Shown here: piece after piece, positions 33,005 to 42,695 of the stretch | Position numbering within the stretch: the first letter of the stretch is position 1 | Layout: every line of letters begins with the position of its first letter | Source of the DNA: Trichobilharzia szidati | Lineage: Eukaryota; Platyhelminthes; Trematoda; Strigeidida; Schistosomatidae | NCBI GenBank assembly: GCA_944472155.2 | Contig: OX235272.1 | Location: 9,408,354-9,472,353 of the forward strand | Direction of reading: 5' to 3' | Length of the DNA stretch: 64,000 bases | The notes under the pieces: generated by a model | What the model was told of the DNA's origin: nothing | The model's input: the letters and a program-made list of their open reading frames with translations, nothing else | Database searches by the model: none | Program-made: the position numbers and the translations under genes

Positions 33005-33305
33005 GGCCCTCAGGTGGATATGTAGGAGAAAATAGAGATGGATTGATTTGGCGTACGTTGAGGAGGCTGTCGATTGACATTGCGCGCAATACAGGCCACA
33101 CTGCTCGAGCGGAATCCAAATGGGAAGTGACGAGTGAGTCGTCGGTGCGAGGGTAACATGAAGAAGATCATGTGAGGAAGAGATGAGAGAGTTTGGGCAA
33201 TCTTGGACCCAGCTGAATAGGATGGCAGAAAACAGAACAAAGTGGATATGTGTTGTGAAAGCCAACCCAATATTTTCACTCGGAACCCAAGAGAACAATG
33301 ATAAA
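33005..33305 (+). mobile_element. RTE-B LINE 3' end, opposite orientation
   Basis: RWICRRK (33014-33034), RMDWFGVR-like, then RVGRRCEGNMKKIM-like sequence and the end CACTCGGAACCCAAGAGAACAA (33277-33298). It lies inside a minus-strand RTE-B region. Confidence 0.75.
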
Positions 33306-33439
33306 ATTTCACGTTGTTAAATATAAACAAAAATCACACTCTCAATGATTGGTTAGAGAATATGAAACTCTATATACATAAATAGCGGTTTTATCACTTA
33401 AAAAATATACCGTGACTTCCGTATCTGCCTTCCGTTGTT

Positions 33440-33739
33440 ACAGAATCACTTACTCACTGTACATTGGTGATGAAGATCCGAGTCTTGTTCCTTATGCTGA
33501 GGAATACAATAGATTTTTACACTGATTCCAGAGTAATAAACGACTGTGCTGCATTTTGCGACCCTGGCTGGCTTTGAAATTCTCACTCATGTCACCTGTC
33601 TTTAATTGAAATGATGTTTCTTAGATAAGTCAAAGAGGTGAATTCCTTCAAATTCCTCCCTTTGATTATGACTAGTGCTTGTTATTGTTGTTGTTGCTGA
33701 TTGTCGAGTAACTTCATCATCTCTGTTTTATCTATGTTC
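33440..33739 (-). mobile_element. RTE-B LINE, part 3' of the 584-bp insertion
   Basis: On the minus strand it carries DKTEMMK and a short Gln linker (33690-33735), the IKGRNLKEFTS position near 33630-33660, and KNKTRIFITN (33470-33500). It joins the piece at 34336-34426 when the insertion at 33740-34323 and one copy of TTATCTATGTTC are removed. Confidence 0.8.
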
Positions 33740-33884
33740 CCCGACCGAAAGCTGCTACCTTGACGTGGTGGTCGGGCTTGAACACCGCAATGACCCAACG
33801 AGATACACTGGCTGGAACTTATGTTCCTGCAGGTCCTACCGTGCCAGAAAGGTTGTTTGGATAGCGGTTAGACTAAAAGCAGCT
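33740..33884 (+). ncRNA. HDV-like self-cleaving ribozyme, candidate
   Basis: The first base of the insertion begins P1: CCCGACC (33740-33746) pairs with GGTCGGG (33770-33776), 7 bp, with 23 bases between, as in HDV. P2 is AGCTGCT (33750-33756) with AGCAGCT (33878-33884), 7 bp perfect. P3 is ACC/GGT (33757-33759, 33767-33769) closing a 7-base L3. P4 is CCGCAAT/ATAGCGG (33785-33791, 33861-33867) with one mismatch, and contains inner stems CTGGC/GCCAG and GGAAC/GTTCC. Just before the P2 3' strand lies CTAA (33873-33876), the usual catalytic strand. HDV-like ribozymes at the 5' end of R2, RTE and related LINEs are known. Activity here is inferred. Confidence 0.65.
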
Positions 33885-34323
33885 ACCCAATCCAATGCCA
33901 TGACTCAAACAAAATCACAAAATATCGTGCCGGATCGGTCGGGGCCCGGATTAACAACGACCGCGCTTCCTGCTGCCGTGTCACAGGGCAGAAGTGATAA
34001 ATATGCTACTGAGACACACCAAATAAAAAAGAACAAACAAAAACAGGCCGTGTGTGACCGGCCTCAAGCAGTTGTCCCCTGGGCTCTGCGGTCACGCAAC
34101 CAACTTACACGGTGTGAGCAGCCGGGAAGTAACAATCGCCCTCACACTCCAAAGTGCACGCAAAACCTCTCTAATCCTCACTCATCTTTGTATCCATCTT
34201 CATCTCTATTATCTTGCCTTCCTTCTACCAATGCAACTCCTCTACTTGATGGCTCTTCACCTCCTCTTCACTCTGTGTGCACTGATAACGATGGAAGCCA
34301 AAAAGCCACCATCGATAGTCTCC
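33740..34323 (+). mobile_element. 584-bp RTE-like 5' region insertion with TSD
   Basis: It is bounded by TTATCTATGTTC on both sides (33728-33739 and 34324-34335), so it is a discrete insertion into RTE-B. It starts exactly with CCCGACC, an apparent element 5' end with an HDV-like ribozyme (separate entry). Downstream it could encode WALRSRNQLTRC...GSNNRPH (about 34078-34140) and a Ser/Pro-rich stretch, like the N-terminal leader of RTE-type elements. It ends in ...CCATCGATAGTCTCC, with no RTE 3' terminal motif and no (AAT)n. It may be a short non-autonomous element with its own 3' end or an abnormal partial insertion. Confidence 0.7.
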
Positions 34324-34335
34324 TTATCTATGTTC

Positions 34336-34426
34336 TCCTGAAGTCTTTCAAGTTTTTTCTGCCAGCGCATTCCATCAACTGGTTGATTTTTGCCTGTGAA
34401 GTCTTCATACCGGCTGCAATGTACGA
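34336..34426 (-). mobile_element. RTE-B LINE, part 5' of the 584-bp insertion
   Basis: Minus-strand DFTGKNQP / QAKINQLMECAG-like sequence corresponds to the region between the catalytic box and EKTEVMKI. It ends where a family G SINE begins. Confidence 0.65.
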
Positions 34427-34665
34427 CGGTGGCACAGAGGTAGAATGCTCACCTACTACGCCCCATGTGGTTCGGAGTTCGATCCCCAGCCACCGACGCA
34501 CTCCCTTACATTGATAAGCCAGTAATTAGACTGGTAAAGAGGGAAGATTGGGCATGGGGCTAGCAACCTCATCCCGTAAAAATAGATACCATCGCTACCG
34601 AAACTTCAAAAAAGGTTCTAGCTTGAAGCCACCCTATCTTCCAGTGGAAACGTAAAGAAATATAA
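34427..34665 (+). mobile_element. Family G tRNA-derived SINE
   Basis: A box GGTGGCACAGAGGTAGAATG (34430-34449), B box AGTTCGATCCCC (34477-34488), body AAGCCAGTAATTAGACTGG (34517-34535), and RTE-like 3' end CCCTATCTTCCAGTGGAAACG. It is adjacent to RTE-B sequence on its left. Confidence 0.8.
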
Positions 34666-35689
34666 AAAAGCCGGTCTCAAACGTATACCCCTGTCTTCTC
34701 TCTCCCCTCTTTCCGTGATATGATTCAGACCATCATAGTTAGGAAGCATAAAATTCATGACGCTATATACTACTGATATGTTGACACACCATACACAAGA
34801 AAATATTAGTACAAATAAAGATAATATTTCCCAGTTTATCATACATTACCAGGTATTTCTTGAAATTTTTCCAATATACTTTTGTTTTCCTAACTGAATA
34901 TGTGGTAGGTAGGATAGTTGATTAAAATATGCAGTTGATGGCACGCCCATACACACACATTCACACTCACTGACACACAACCACGTGTGAATACACTTGG
35001 GAATTCCAGTCACAGCTGTTAACATTCTTTACAACAACATTAATCATTCAATAACAATGAAGAGTACAGTTCAGAGAGAAATCTACACAGCAGATATGTA
35101 TGCCATTCTCTATTGCATTCATTAAAGTATTTACAAGAATTATAAATGTACATCACCTTAAGAGATAGGTAAATTCGCTTCATTATTACTATAAGACGAG
35201 AATTATACTAGGTATATAGCAGCTGTACATATATACGTATAAGTATATTTATATATCCCTTCACTATTGAACATCACAAAAGTCCTTTTTTTGAAAAAAA
35301 TGGCATTCTTCTTCTTATCATACAGATTTAAATTGATTCATTAAAACAAAAGGGAGGTAGGAAAAGTAAAATGGGGGAAATATTTTATTTTGTCCTTTCA
35401 TTCATTTAATTTACTCCTTAACAGTCTCTTTTGTTATATTACAAATGTTTTATGTTCAATGTGTCAATATATATATATATATGTTTGTATATATGTATAT
35501 TGAAACATTGAAACAATTGACGATACATGTTAAATATACAGTGTACATCAAGTTTTCTGTTTATATAGTTGTTTGATTGTAATGTAATGTAATATATTTA
35601 TTCTTTAAAAGTACAGAATGATTCATTTTCTATTGAGCTGTAGTATAGAATAATTTGAAATTATGCATAGCATTGCGTTTCTGGGGTTA
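34666..35689. other. AT-rich spacer
   Basis: (TA)n at 35467-35482 and CA-rich sequence at 34950-34980. No similarity was seen. Confidence 0.5.
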
Positions 35690-36310
35690 ATTCTTGATTC
35701 TCTGTGTATATATCAATTCACCGGGTGCTGTGCAGTCAGCCAGGTGTATCGGTCGTTCGACGCGCATCCTGTCCAAGAGAATTCTAGGACACTATCCAGC
35801 ATGGTTCCGAAAAAGTAATAGTGGTGCTGTAGGGAGTGCGATAATTGAACAATACCTGGTTAACCCACTGATCATTTCATCTCAACAAACGCCTCCTGCT
35901 TCAAAGTAATCTGCACAGTTAAAGAATAACCTACCAAAGGCAATACGCTGTCGTCTTCTGTGTATCACTGAAGCTCTGGATATTCACATAGACAAACCGG
36001 AGCTGTGTATACAAAAGAGGATTACTCAACCACTTCTATTATATCATGGTAACAACCTTGTTGATTTTTTAAGATGACTTAATTTTGTTTGTTTGCCTGT
36101 TTCTTTAATTGCTTATAATTCATGTATTCATTTGGAACTCGTATGTAATTTCATATTGTCTACTTTCTTTCTATGTGTATCCTGAGTACAACTCAGTCAT
36201 CAAACTATTCATATTGTTAAGTAACTCCATTTTAATCACTGTTTGTGACAACTCGTCACCTTTGTTACCACACTAGTTTCATTAACACCCAATTTTCTTG
36301 ACCGTTTTCG
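35690..36310 (+). mobile_element. PLE GIY-YIG endonuclease fragment
   Basis: ARCIGRSTRILSKRILGHYPAWF (35741-35810) is the YIGRTxR...R..EHYPAW part of the PLE GIY-YIG domain. It continues with SNSGAVGSAIIEQYLVN, then after a shift LLCITEALDIHIDKPELCIQKR (35954-36020). The first half of the catalytic motif (the two Cys and Tyr) is degraded. The 3' UTR follows to about 36310. Confidence 0.75.
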
Positions 36311-36361
36311 TATTACGCAACTCTACCCGGAAATTACTAATTTTCACCTGTTTAGTTAAAA

Positions 36362-36595
36362 TAGCCAGAACCAATTGGTTCCAGTGGCTTAATGGTCTGC
36401 GAGGTTGCGTTGTAGCCAGAAGGTCCTGGGTTCGAACCCCGGCGGGCGCGTACTACCGAAGAGTCCCAAGCTAGGACGAGACAGCTGTTCAGTACTCCGT
36501 GGTTGTTTCCCAATGGTTCTCTAACTGATGTCAGCTCATGATGAGATCCTGTAGCCAATCAAACGAATCCCTACAAAACAATATTTGAAAACTGC
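36362..36595 (+). mobile_element. Family A repeat with well-kept Pol III boxes
   Basis: A box GTGGCTTAATGGTCTGCGAG (36385-36404) and B box GGGTTCGAACCCC (36428-36440) are both canonical. The hammerhead (36449-36498) has three core hits: CCGAAGA for CUGANGA, GAGA for GAAA, and GTT at the cleavage site. The last still fits NUH. Confidence 0.75.
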
Positions 36596-36939
36596 ATTTT
36601 TGTTTGACAAACTTAATGTACACATACATACAAAATAACACACATATATATTTGCGATTGTAGAGCTTAAGAGGAAAATGAATTCGCCACCGAAAAAAGA
36701 CTTTTTCGCTAAACTACGTGCATTGTTTTCATTAGTGCCTAGATGGGGATTATTCATTAATTAAAACATAGCAAGGACCCCTCGACAGCCAAGGAACTCA
36801 ATGGTTTTCTGTGGTACTCTGACAAGCTTGCTGTGGGGAATGTGAAAGTTGGCTTTTTCGAGAATTACGTCGCTAATCATCAGTATCCAAAATGGTTCTG
36901 GAAAGCATTGCGAAGCCAATCATATATATCCAAATTATG
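36596..36939. other. Spacer, no recognised feature
   Basis: AT-rich. Nothing was identified. Confidence 0.4.
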
Positions 36940-37115
36940 GATTTGTTAGTGAAACATTGGAAAATCTCTACATCTATTTCGTCCTAGTGCTTGGGTCTCC
37001 TCAGCAGTACGCACCCACCACCAGGGTTTGAATCCAGAACCTTCTGGATACATGGTGAGCTCATAGAATATTCAGACATTGTGATCCAGTGAATTCCAAC
37101 TTCTGATAATTCGCT
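36940..37115 (-). mobile_element. Family A repeat, minus arm of a head-to-head pair
   Basis: Minus strand: B box (reverse complement GGTTTGAATCC, 37025-37035), then hammerhead core CTGAGGA and GAAA intact (36980-37010). The stem I 3' strand and cleavage site have decayed (GTA, then GAGATT). Confidence 0.65.
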
Positions 37116-37420
37116 ACTGCAAGCCGAACCAGCACTTGATAATCAGTCTGACTCTCACTACTGACTGGCTGTATACAGGAAGATACCTGGAGTTCTAGTT
37201 AGAAGTCGGAACTGGCAGTGGGGTCCATCGAGTCAGGTAAGAGGAAAGCTGCTCACGGTTAATTTGGGTTGGCGGTTGTGCATTATATATATATATATCA
37301 CGAATTGGCAAAAGTTAGAATTCGCAAGCTGACCTTTTTGTATCAAGTCACTGTGGCTAAACGGTCTACGAGCTCTCGTTGTAACTAGTAGGTCCTGGGT
37401 TCTAACTCCAGTGGGTGATT
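37116..37420 (+). mobile_element. Family A repeat, plus arm with (TA)n
   Basis: Upstream body (GATACCTGGAGTTCTAGTTAG, 37181-37201), (TA)n at 37285-37301 at the CTATATCGTG site, A box TGTGGCTAAACGGTCTACGAG (37351-37371) and B box-like GGGTTCTAACTCC (37397-37409). It is cut off just before the hammerhead. Confidence 0.65.
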
Positions 37421-37649
37421 ATGTTTGATAGAAATGCCTTGTGCTTGTCCACTCATCGACCCGTAGCGTGGGTATCTCCAGGATGCCAGAGGATTAAAAT
37501 GAAGTTACTATGGTCGGTAGTGACTAGCAGTAGAGTCCAAGATGCGCATTTCCTTCTGTTTGGAATGAGATCATCGAAGTGTCAGTGTAATGGGAACCGA
37601 TGCTTCGAGAGAGAGAAATAGAGCATTTCAATCCGATATAATTAATTAC

Positions 37650-37767
37650 AGGTGCCTCTTGTGGCCGTTTGAAATTGGGTTCGAGTCTCGCTGGGAATGT
37701 CATCAATTACTCATTGAAGATTGCATGTGCATCCAATTGACAAGTCTATGAATCATCACCGACCATA
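37650..37767 (+). mobile_element. Sm-alpha-type SINE, degenerate
   Basis: GGTGCCTCTTGTGGCC (37652-37667), then B box GGGTTCGAGTCTC (37677-37689), with the A box lost. GCATCCAATTGACAAGTC (37729-37746) is a damaged hammerhead start. A solo LTR follows directly. Confidence 0.65.
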
Positions 37768-37772
37768 ACAAC

Positions 37773-38084
37773 TGTCAAAGAACTTAACCCTAAGTTCCTA
37801 TGACTTGCGAAGACGCTCGGAATCGACAACTACTAAGTGTGATTATCGACTTGAACTCCAAAACACAAGGACTTGTAATAAGGAAATATATTCTTCAGTA
37901 GTTAAATTCGATATATCATACAGAGTCTATAAACAAATGCTTTACAAATATTGTATAGTACTTTTATTCGTATTCTTTCGCCTTCTTTCAACTTGTACAC
38001 GACTGAACCATTCGTGCCTTCGAGTTACCCGCCAATGGCTACCAAGGTCAATGAATCAACGTTCAATGTTCATATTCCTTAACA
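37773..38084 (-). mobile_element. Solo LTR, family L1, second copy with 5-bp TSD
   Basis: It is 312 bp and, on the minus strand, starts TGTTAAGG and ends TTTGACA. ACAAC lies on both sides (37768-37772 and 38085-38089). The sequence is alignable with 28635-28957 across its length (TGAACATTGAACGTTG, GCACGAATGGTTC, GAATAAAAGTACTATACA, TAGGAACTTAGGGTTAAGTT). A different TSD and different flank show an independent insertion. Confidence 0.85.
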
Positions 38085-38329
38085 ACAACTCTATAGAGAA
38101 AAGATTTGTATGATGAACCTAGTATATCGTGGAAAACACCCGTATAGACATTAGAAAGGAGAGAAACACGAAGTTCAGCAACACAGATATCTTTTCGGCG
38201 ATTTCATTTTCAAAAGTAGCTGTACAATCGCATTTAAAAACATAATTTCTACATGGATACAATTCTTGTTTGATTCCACACAATTAAGACGGTGAATTAA
38301 AGGTGATAATTATTTTCAACTAGATATGG

Positions 38330-38945
38330 TTTACGAGAGGCTTAGAAACAAAATTACACAGGATTAGAACGGATAACAAGTGTGTAAAAATGAGCATGGA
38401 AACAAAAATTGAAATTATAATTTTATTTTTTTGGAAGAGAGAAAGAACGAACATGTTTGCAGGATAATACGAGCTCGTTTTATTTCGTGGATTCTCATCA
38501 ACTGCATACATCCTAAACAAAATCAAATTATAGGTTTCAAGAAAGTTGTCATAAATACTTTGAGTTATAGATAGAAGGCATAAGGAACATAATTCCAGAA
38601 TTTGATGTAGGTAGACAGATTACTCGGTGTCAAAAAACAACTAATTATATATAGTGGAATTGGATAAGAGGGGTAAGAGTTCAGATTTCTATTGGAAAAC
38701 AACACAGATTGGTTAGAGGCATATTACAGGGTCAGGGTCAGAGAACAGAGTAAATTCACACATCTTGTGGTGGAGAGTTTAAGAGGGTGGGGGTGAATAG
38801 TGAAGTAACATTTATAACTTAAACAGACAAACAATTAAGTAGATTTAGAAACTTGAAGGTCAAAATTGAATAGAATGTTACGTAACAAGACAAACACACA
38901 GGCATACTGACAGAAAGGCAAAACAAAAATAAAATAGAGTTAGGG
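38330..38945 (-). mobile_element. PLE 3' UTR
   Basis: It follows the PLE coding remnant ending at 38946. The block 38438-38573 is present again, reverse-complemented, at 39730-39890. The block 38334-38415 recurs in the same orientation at 39958-40060. Confidence 0.7.
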
Positions 38946-39735
38946 TTACCAAGGTAGTGAAAGATTAATCACACTATCTTTCTGTATACAAAGGTCTGGT
39001 CGAAATCTCTTGATAGCAATGGCTTCTGCGAAGCGAAGTAGCCGTGGGTTCCTTTGTGTATTGATTATTTTGAAGGCTTGGCTAATTTCTACTGTGTGTC
39101 CTGTGTCAATTAAATGTCTGGAGATTGCACTCGATAACACTTTTCTTCCTTTTGTACGGAGACTCTTAGGAATGTGCTCAGAAAATCTAGTAGATGCTGT
39201 CCTCTCAGTCCTTCCTATGTACTTGCTTCCGCAGGTGCACGTGAATTGGTAAATGCGGTTGGAGTTGACGTGAGTAGGGTACTCATCTACTTCTGACTGG
39301 GTTAACGAGCACACAGTGTTGTGAAGTAGGATCAGTCTGGCGGCTGGAAACGTTCTTTTTAATGCACCTGTGATTCTTTTTTGTGTTCTTGTGGACACGT
39401 CTTCCCCTTTGTACGCTAGACAGATGAAAACTGGTTTCTTTTCAACGGTGTCGGGTTTCGGTTTGTGTACTTCTTCATTTCTATACTTTAATATGAACTT
39501 TCGAGGATATCCATTCTCGATAAGGTTCCTTTCGATGATCTCAAGTTCTTCTTCAATCTTGTCCTCTGAACATATTTCTTTGGCTCTGCTGAAGAGCGTT
39601 TTTACTAGACATCGTTTGTAACTGATTGGGCAAAAGCTATGATAATGTAGGTATTGACCAGTCCAAGTTTCTTTCCTGTAGACAGATTTTTGAATTGTCC
39701 CATCGTTTCTTCTTTTTATGTTGACATCTATAACT
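38946..39735 (-). mobile_element. PLE C-terminal ORF with intact GIY-YIG domain
   Basis: About 263 codons are open without a stop, the best coding remnant here. From the N-side it has VNIKRRNDGTIQKSVYRK (end of the RT and linker), a long charged linker (EEELEIIERNLIENGYP), then YQFTCTCGSKYIGRTER (about 39180-39230), the GIY-YIG catalytic start with the PLE CxC pair. SAISRHLIDTGH and the terminal RFAEAIAIKRFRPDLCIQK...LPW follow. The upstream RT palm is missing because an inverted copy of the element's own tail abuts at 39730. In the family this domain nicks DNA for PLE insertion. The copy has no start codon of its own and is most likely not expressed. Confidence 0.85.
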
Positions 39736-39890
39736 CAAAGTATTTATGAAAAAGTATGTTCCACAACTTTCTTGAAACCTATAATTTGATTTTGTTTAGG
39801 ATGTATGCAGTTGATGAGAATCCACGAAATAAAACGAGCTCGTATTATCCTGCAAACATGTTCGTTCTTTCTCTCTTCAAACTAATAAAG
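39730..39890 (+). repeat. Inverted copy of the PLE tail at its 5' side
   Basis: The sequence is the reverse complement of 38438-38573 (GAACATGTTTGCAGGATAAT, GGATGTATGCAGTTGATGAG), with about 15 extra bases near 39760. The PLE therefore has inverted repeats at its two sides. Confidence 0.8.
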
Positions 39891-40210
39891 GGAACCGGTT
39901 GCATAATAATTTTAACTTGAAATGGAAGTTAGGAGGTGTGTGAATCTAGATTACAAGAGCCTTAGAAACACAAAAATTTCACAGGATTAAGGTATAATTG
40001 CAAAATAGTCATTTTAAATGAATTATAAGTGTGAACAGGAAAAGCATGGAAACAAACTTAAAATAAGTGTTCTTATAACTGAAAAAAATGGGGTGAATCG
40101 AATGAAGACTGAGGGAGTAAGAATCACACACACGGCGAACGAAAAATGATCAAAAAGAAAAGAGAGAACGAAAGAAGAAAAGAAAAACCGGAAGCTACGG
40201 GAAAATACCG
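39891..40210 (-). mobile_element. 3' UTR of an adjoining PLE
   Basis: It contains the block shared with 38334-38415 (CTTAGAAACACAAAAATTTC...GCATGGAAACAAA). It follows the coding end at 40211 on the minus strand. Confidence 0.6.
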
Positions 40211-40481
40211 AACTAGGTCCATGGTAGTTGTAGATGTTGGACTAATTTCTTTTGGACACACAGCTCCGGTTTCTCAATGCATTTTGCGAGGGCTTCTGCA
40301 GTACGCAGAAGTCGGAAACATACTACTTTTGGTTGGTTTCTGTTGACTTTGTAAATTACTTTGAAAGAATCAGTTGAGATATAGTGGGAGGTGTTGATCA
40401 AATGTTCAATAATGGCACTTCTAACTGAACCGGTTCCTCCTCTTTGCAGCCACGCTGGGTAATGTTCTCTAGCACGTTTTG
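40211..40481 (-). mobile_element. PLE endonuclease C-terminus
   Basis: Minus strand: RAREHYPAW (about 40455-40481, slightly altered), SVRSAIIEHLINTSHY, FKVIYKVNRNQP, LLRTAEALAKCIEKPELCVQKK and QLPW in one frame (40401-40213). It lacks the catalytic YIG part. Confidence 0.8.
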
Positions 40482-41036
40482 AAAGGACCTAGTATAGAAG
40501 AAATACGCGAAGCTGTTTTGTAGATTGTAAAGAACCCGATGTATGTAGAAGTTTGTCAGTGATCACAGATAATCGATAATAACTTAAAAGATCTTAGTAA
40601 TAATCCCAAATATATTGATCAATACCACAATTCGATCAGGTCGATAGATTCAGAGCTAATTATAATTTAACCTACTGGTACCTATTGGTTCCCTTCAGTG
40701 CTTGTAATTTAATTCAGAGATTTGGCACGTCATGTCACCAAAAGGATTCCGGGCTGCCATCAACCAACATCTATCCCCTTATTTGATTCTGAAGATCGGA
40801 TTACCATTCAAAAAGGAGAAATAACAAGGAAAAAGTGGTAGGCAGTATGCAGAAGTTAATGCAACTGGATTGTGTAACGGAATACTATTTGTAGACAGTC
40901 CCCCCCCCCGAATGATCTAATCCCAGTGATGTAAGATACTCATTTGAACTTCTTAACTAACTTTGTAATTATTTCCCACTTTTCTTCTAGACTGTTCATC
41001 AATGTCTTGACACATGCATGTCATATGTTGACTTAA
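40482..41036. other. Spacer with a small RTE remnant
   Basis: CAGAGATTTGGCACGTCATGTCACCAAAAGGATT (40715-40750) to about 40830 resembles the RTE-B YGSETW-RVTKRIS region, plus strand. A C8-10 run lies at 40900-40909. The remainder is unidentified. Confidence 0.45.
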
Positions 41037-41400
41037 TCCTTGACTTGACACTAGTAACTAGTGTGATGTGTCTAGTCCTCTCTTTGGTGCAGACTGAATT
41101 CTATCAGTCAGGTTTGTAATGTGGCTAGCATTCTAGGTCGCTCGCCATCACGGTGCACATTGATTTGATGATATTAGATGGTTAGAGGCGATCGGCAGGA
41201 AGCCTTGGACCTAGGTTTCGTGCTAGTTGGCACTCGTCAGCAAGGCGTACCTGCAACCTTGAAGGAACTCATGTCCCTTCTGAGATTCGAACCCACGTCA
41301 CCCAGTGCTGCAGTCAGAGACATTACAACTGAGCTATTCGGGCTGGCTCGCGATTGACCTCCTTACTGTAGGACTGTATTGGATATTTTGACTTGACTTA
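41037..41400 (-). mobile_element. Family T tRNA-like repeat, best copy
   Basis: On the minus strand the order is A box TAGCTCAGTTGTAATG (41321-41336), B box GGGTTCGAATCTC (41281-41293), GACGTGAG-like sequence, a complete hammerhead (41202-41246), and a long 3' body with GATGGCGAGCGACCTAGAATG and CTGACTGATAGAATTCAGTC. This gives the family layout: tRNA-like promoter, ribozyme about 35-45 bases downstream, then about 170 bases of body. Confidence 0.8.
41202..41246 (-). ncRNA. Complete minimal type-I hammerhead ribozyme (family T)
   Basis: Read on the minus strand. Stem I is GCCTTG (41246-41241) with CAAGGC (41207-41202), 6 bp. The core is CTGACGA (41240-41234). Stem II is GTGC (41233-41230) with GCAC (41223-41220), loop CAACTA. 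GAAA is at 41219-41216 and the cleavage triplet GTC at 41210-41208. Stem III is the palindrome ACCTAGGT (41216-41209), so only a very short hairpin in cis, as in Sm-alpha. Every conserved core residue is present. The stems differ from those of family A and Sm-alpha. Confidence 0.78.
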
Positions 41401-42047
41401 TTATTTGTCTTTACCCCTGTATAATCCCCAACTTTAAATGCTTCTCAGCCATACCCTACTTAGCTCGTGTTCTGTGTGATAAAGAAAGCATTAGGCGTGA
41501 CACCTATAATTCATTAAATAGTCAGTAGAACAACTGGACCTCATCTTTCCAACTCATATCATTTATAGGTACAACATTTTCTTTCTTTCTTTTCCTTTTC
41601 TCTCTCTCTACTTTTTTCCGTCATATGCTGCTTTGTTTCTTTCTCCCGCTTACGCCAGTAAATATGCTAGTATCTACTTTTCTAACACCTTCAAACACTG
41701 TCCAACTTTGGCTTCGCTACCGACATGCCAATATGTTATTGTCACAGTGAACTGAGATTTCCTTAATCTATGTAGAATTCTACTTATTGGTAATGTACTA
41801 ACTGGATGCAATACTGTAGTAAAAATGCTGAGAATTCCATTCTGTATCACAAGTACTGTTTTGGAATAAAGCAAATTATTATTCTCATTGTGGCTGATAA
41901 TGTACTGTTTTAAGACTGCGACTTTGTTCCAGTGAATCAAGGTTATTCTGACCCGGAACTATCTGCTGGAAGCATCTGTCATGTGTGATTCATTGTGTAC
42001 AAAGCTCTTGATCCCATTTGGTTGAGAATATTCTCCTTGATTCTAAG
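41401..42047. other. Spacer, no recognised feature
   Basis: CT-rich at 41580-41640. An 88-codon minus open frame (41940-41674) has no similarity that I recognise. Confidence 0.4.
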
Positions 42048-42276
42048 GTACTTTTTTCCCAGTGGAACACAGGAATTCAAGCTAGTAGTCGGCTCGAATT
42101 TTATGTAGCAGTGGTGTTTATTTTTACAGGATGGGATTTGCTAGCCCCATGCTCAACCTTTCCTCTTTATCAGTCTTACTACTGGCTTAGCAAGGTAAAG
42201 GAGTGCGTCTGTGGCCGGGGATCGAACCCCGGACCACATGGTGCATGGTCGGTGAGCACTCTACCCCTGTGATTAA
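42048..42276 (-). mobile_element. Family G SINE, minus arm of an inverted pair
   Basis: RTE-like 3' end (CCCAGTGGAACACAGG, 42059-42074), body, B box (reverse complement GGATCGAACCCC, 42219-42230) and a broken A box (near 42258-42272). Confidence 0.8.
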
Positions 42277-42451
42277 CAAATTTAATTGTTTACAGTACCC
42301 GATTTGTACTTAGGAGGTTACCTTATCTGCATAACTGCCTAATGGCATTGTCTAGGTAATTTTGAGTTTTTGGTGCTATCACTACTGAGTAGAACCATAG
42401 ATTCTAGCAACAAATAATCGGCCTTTTGCTGTCTTTACAGAGTTTCCTGAC

Positions 42452-42695
42452 TGTGCGTCGGTGGCATAGCGGTTAGGACGCTCACCGACCATGCACATGG
42501 TCCGGGGTTCGATCCCCGGCCACAGACGCACTCCTTCTTTACCTCGCTAAGCCAGAAATAATGCTGGTGAAGAGGAGAGGTTGAGGATGAGGCTAGCAGC
42601 CGCATCCTGTAAAATAAACACTGCTACAGAAACTTCAGGCCTCTAATTTGAAGCCCTATGTTCCACTGGGGAACGCGAAGGAAAGAAAAAATAAT
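42452..42695 (+). mobile_element. Family G SINE, plus arm of an inverted pair
   Basis: A box TGGCATAGCGGTTAGG (42463-42478), B box GGGTTCGATCCCC (42505-42517), body, and 3' end CCCTATGTTCCACTGGGGAACG (42654-42675), close to the RTE terminus. It lies 175 bases from the inverted copy, so a transcript could form a long hairpin. Confidence 0.85.

Noticed and set aside
33675..34514. 279-codon open frame on the plus strand
   Set aside because: It runs across RTE-B antisense, the 584-bp insertion and a SINE, so it cannot be one gene. Only the middle part has element-like meaning.
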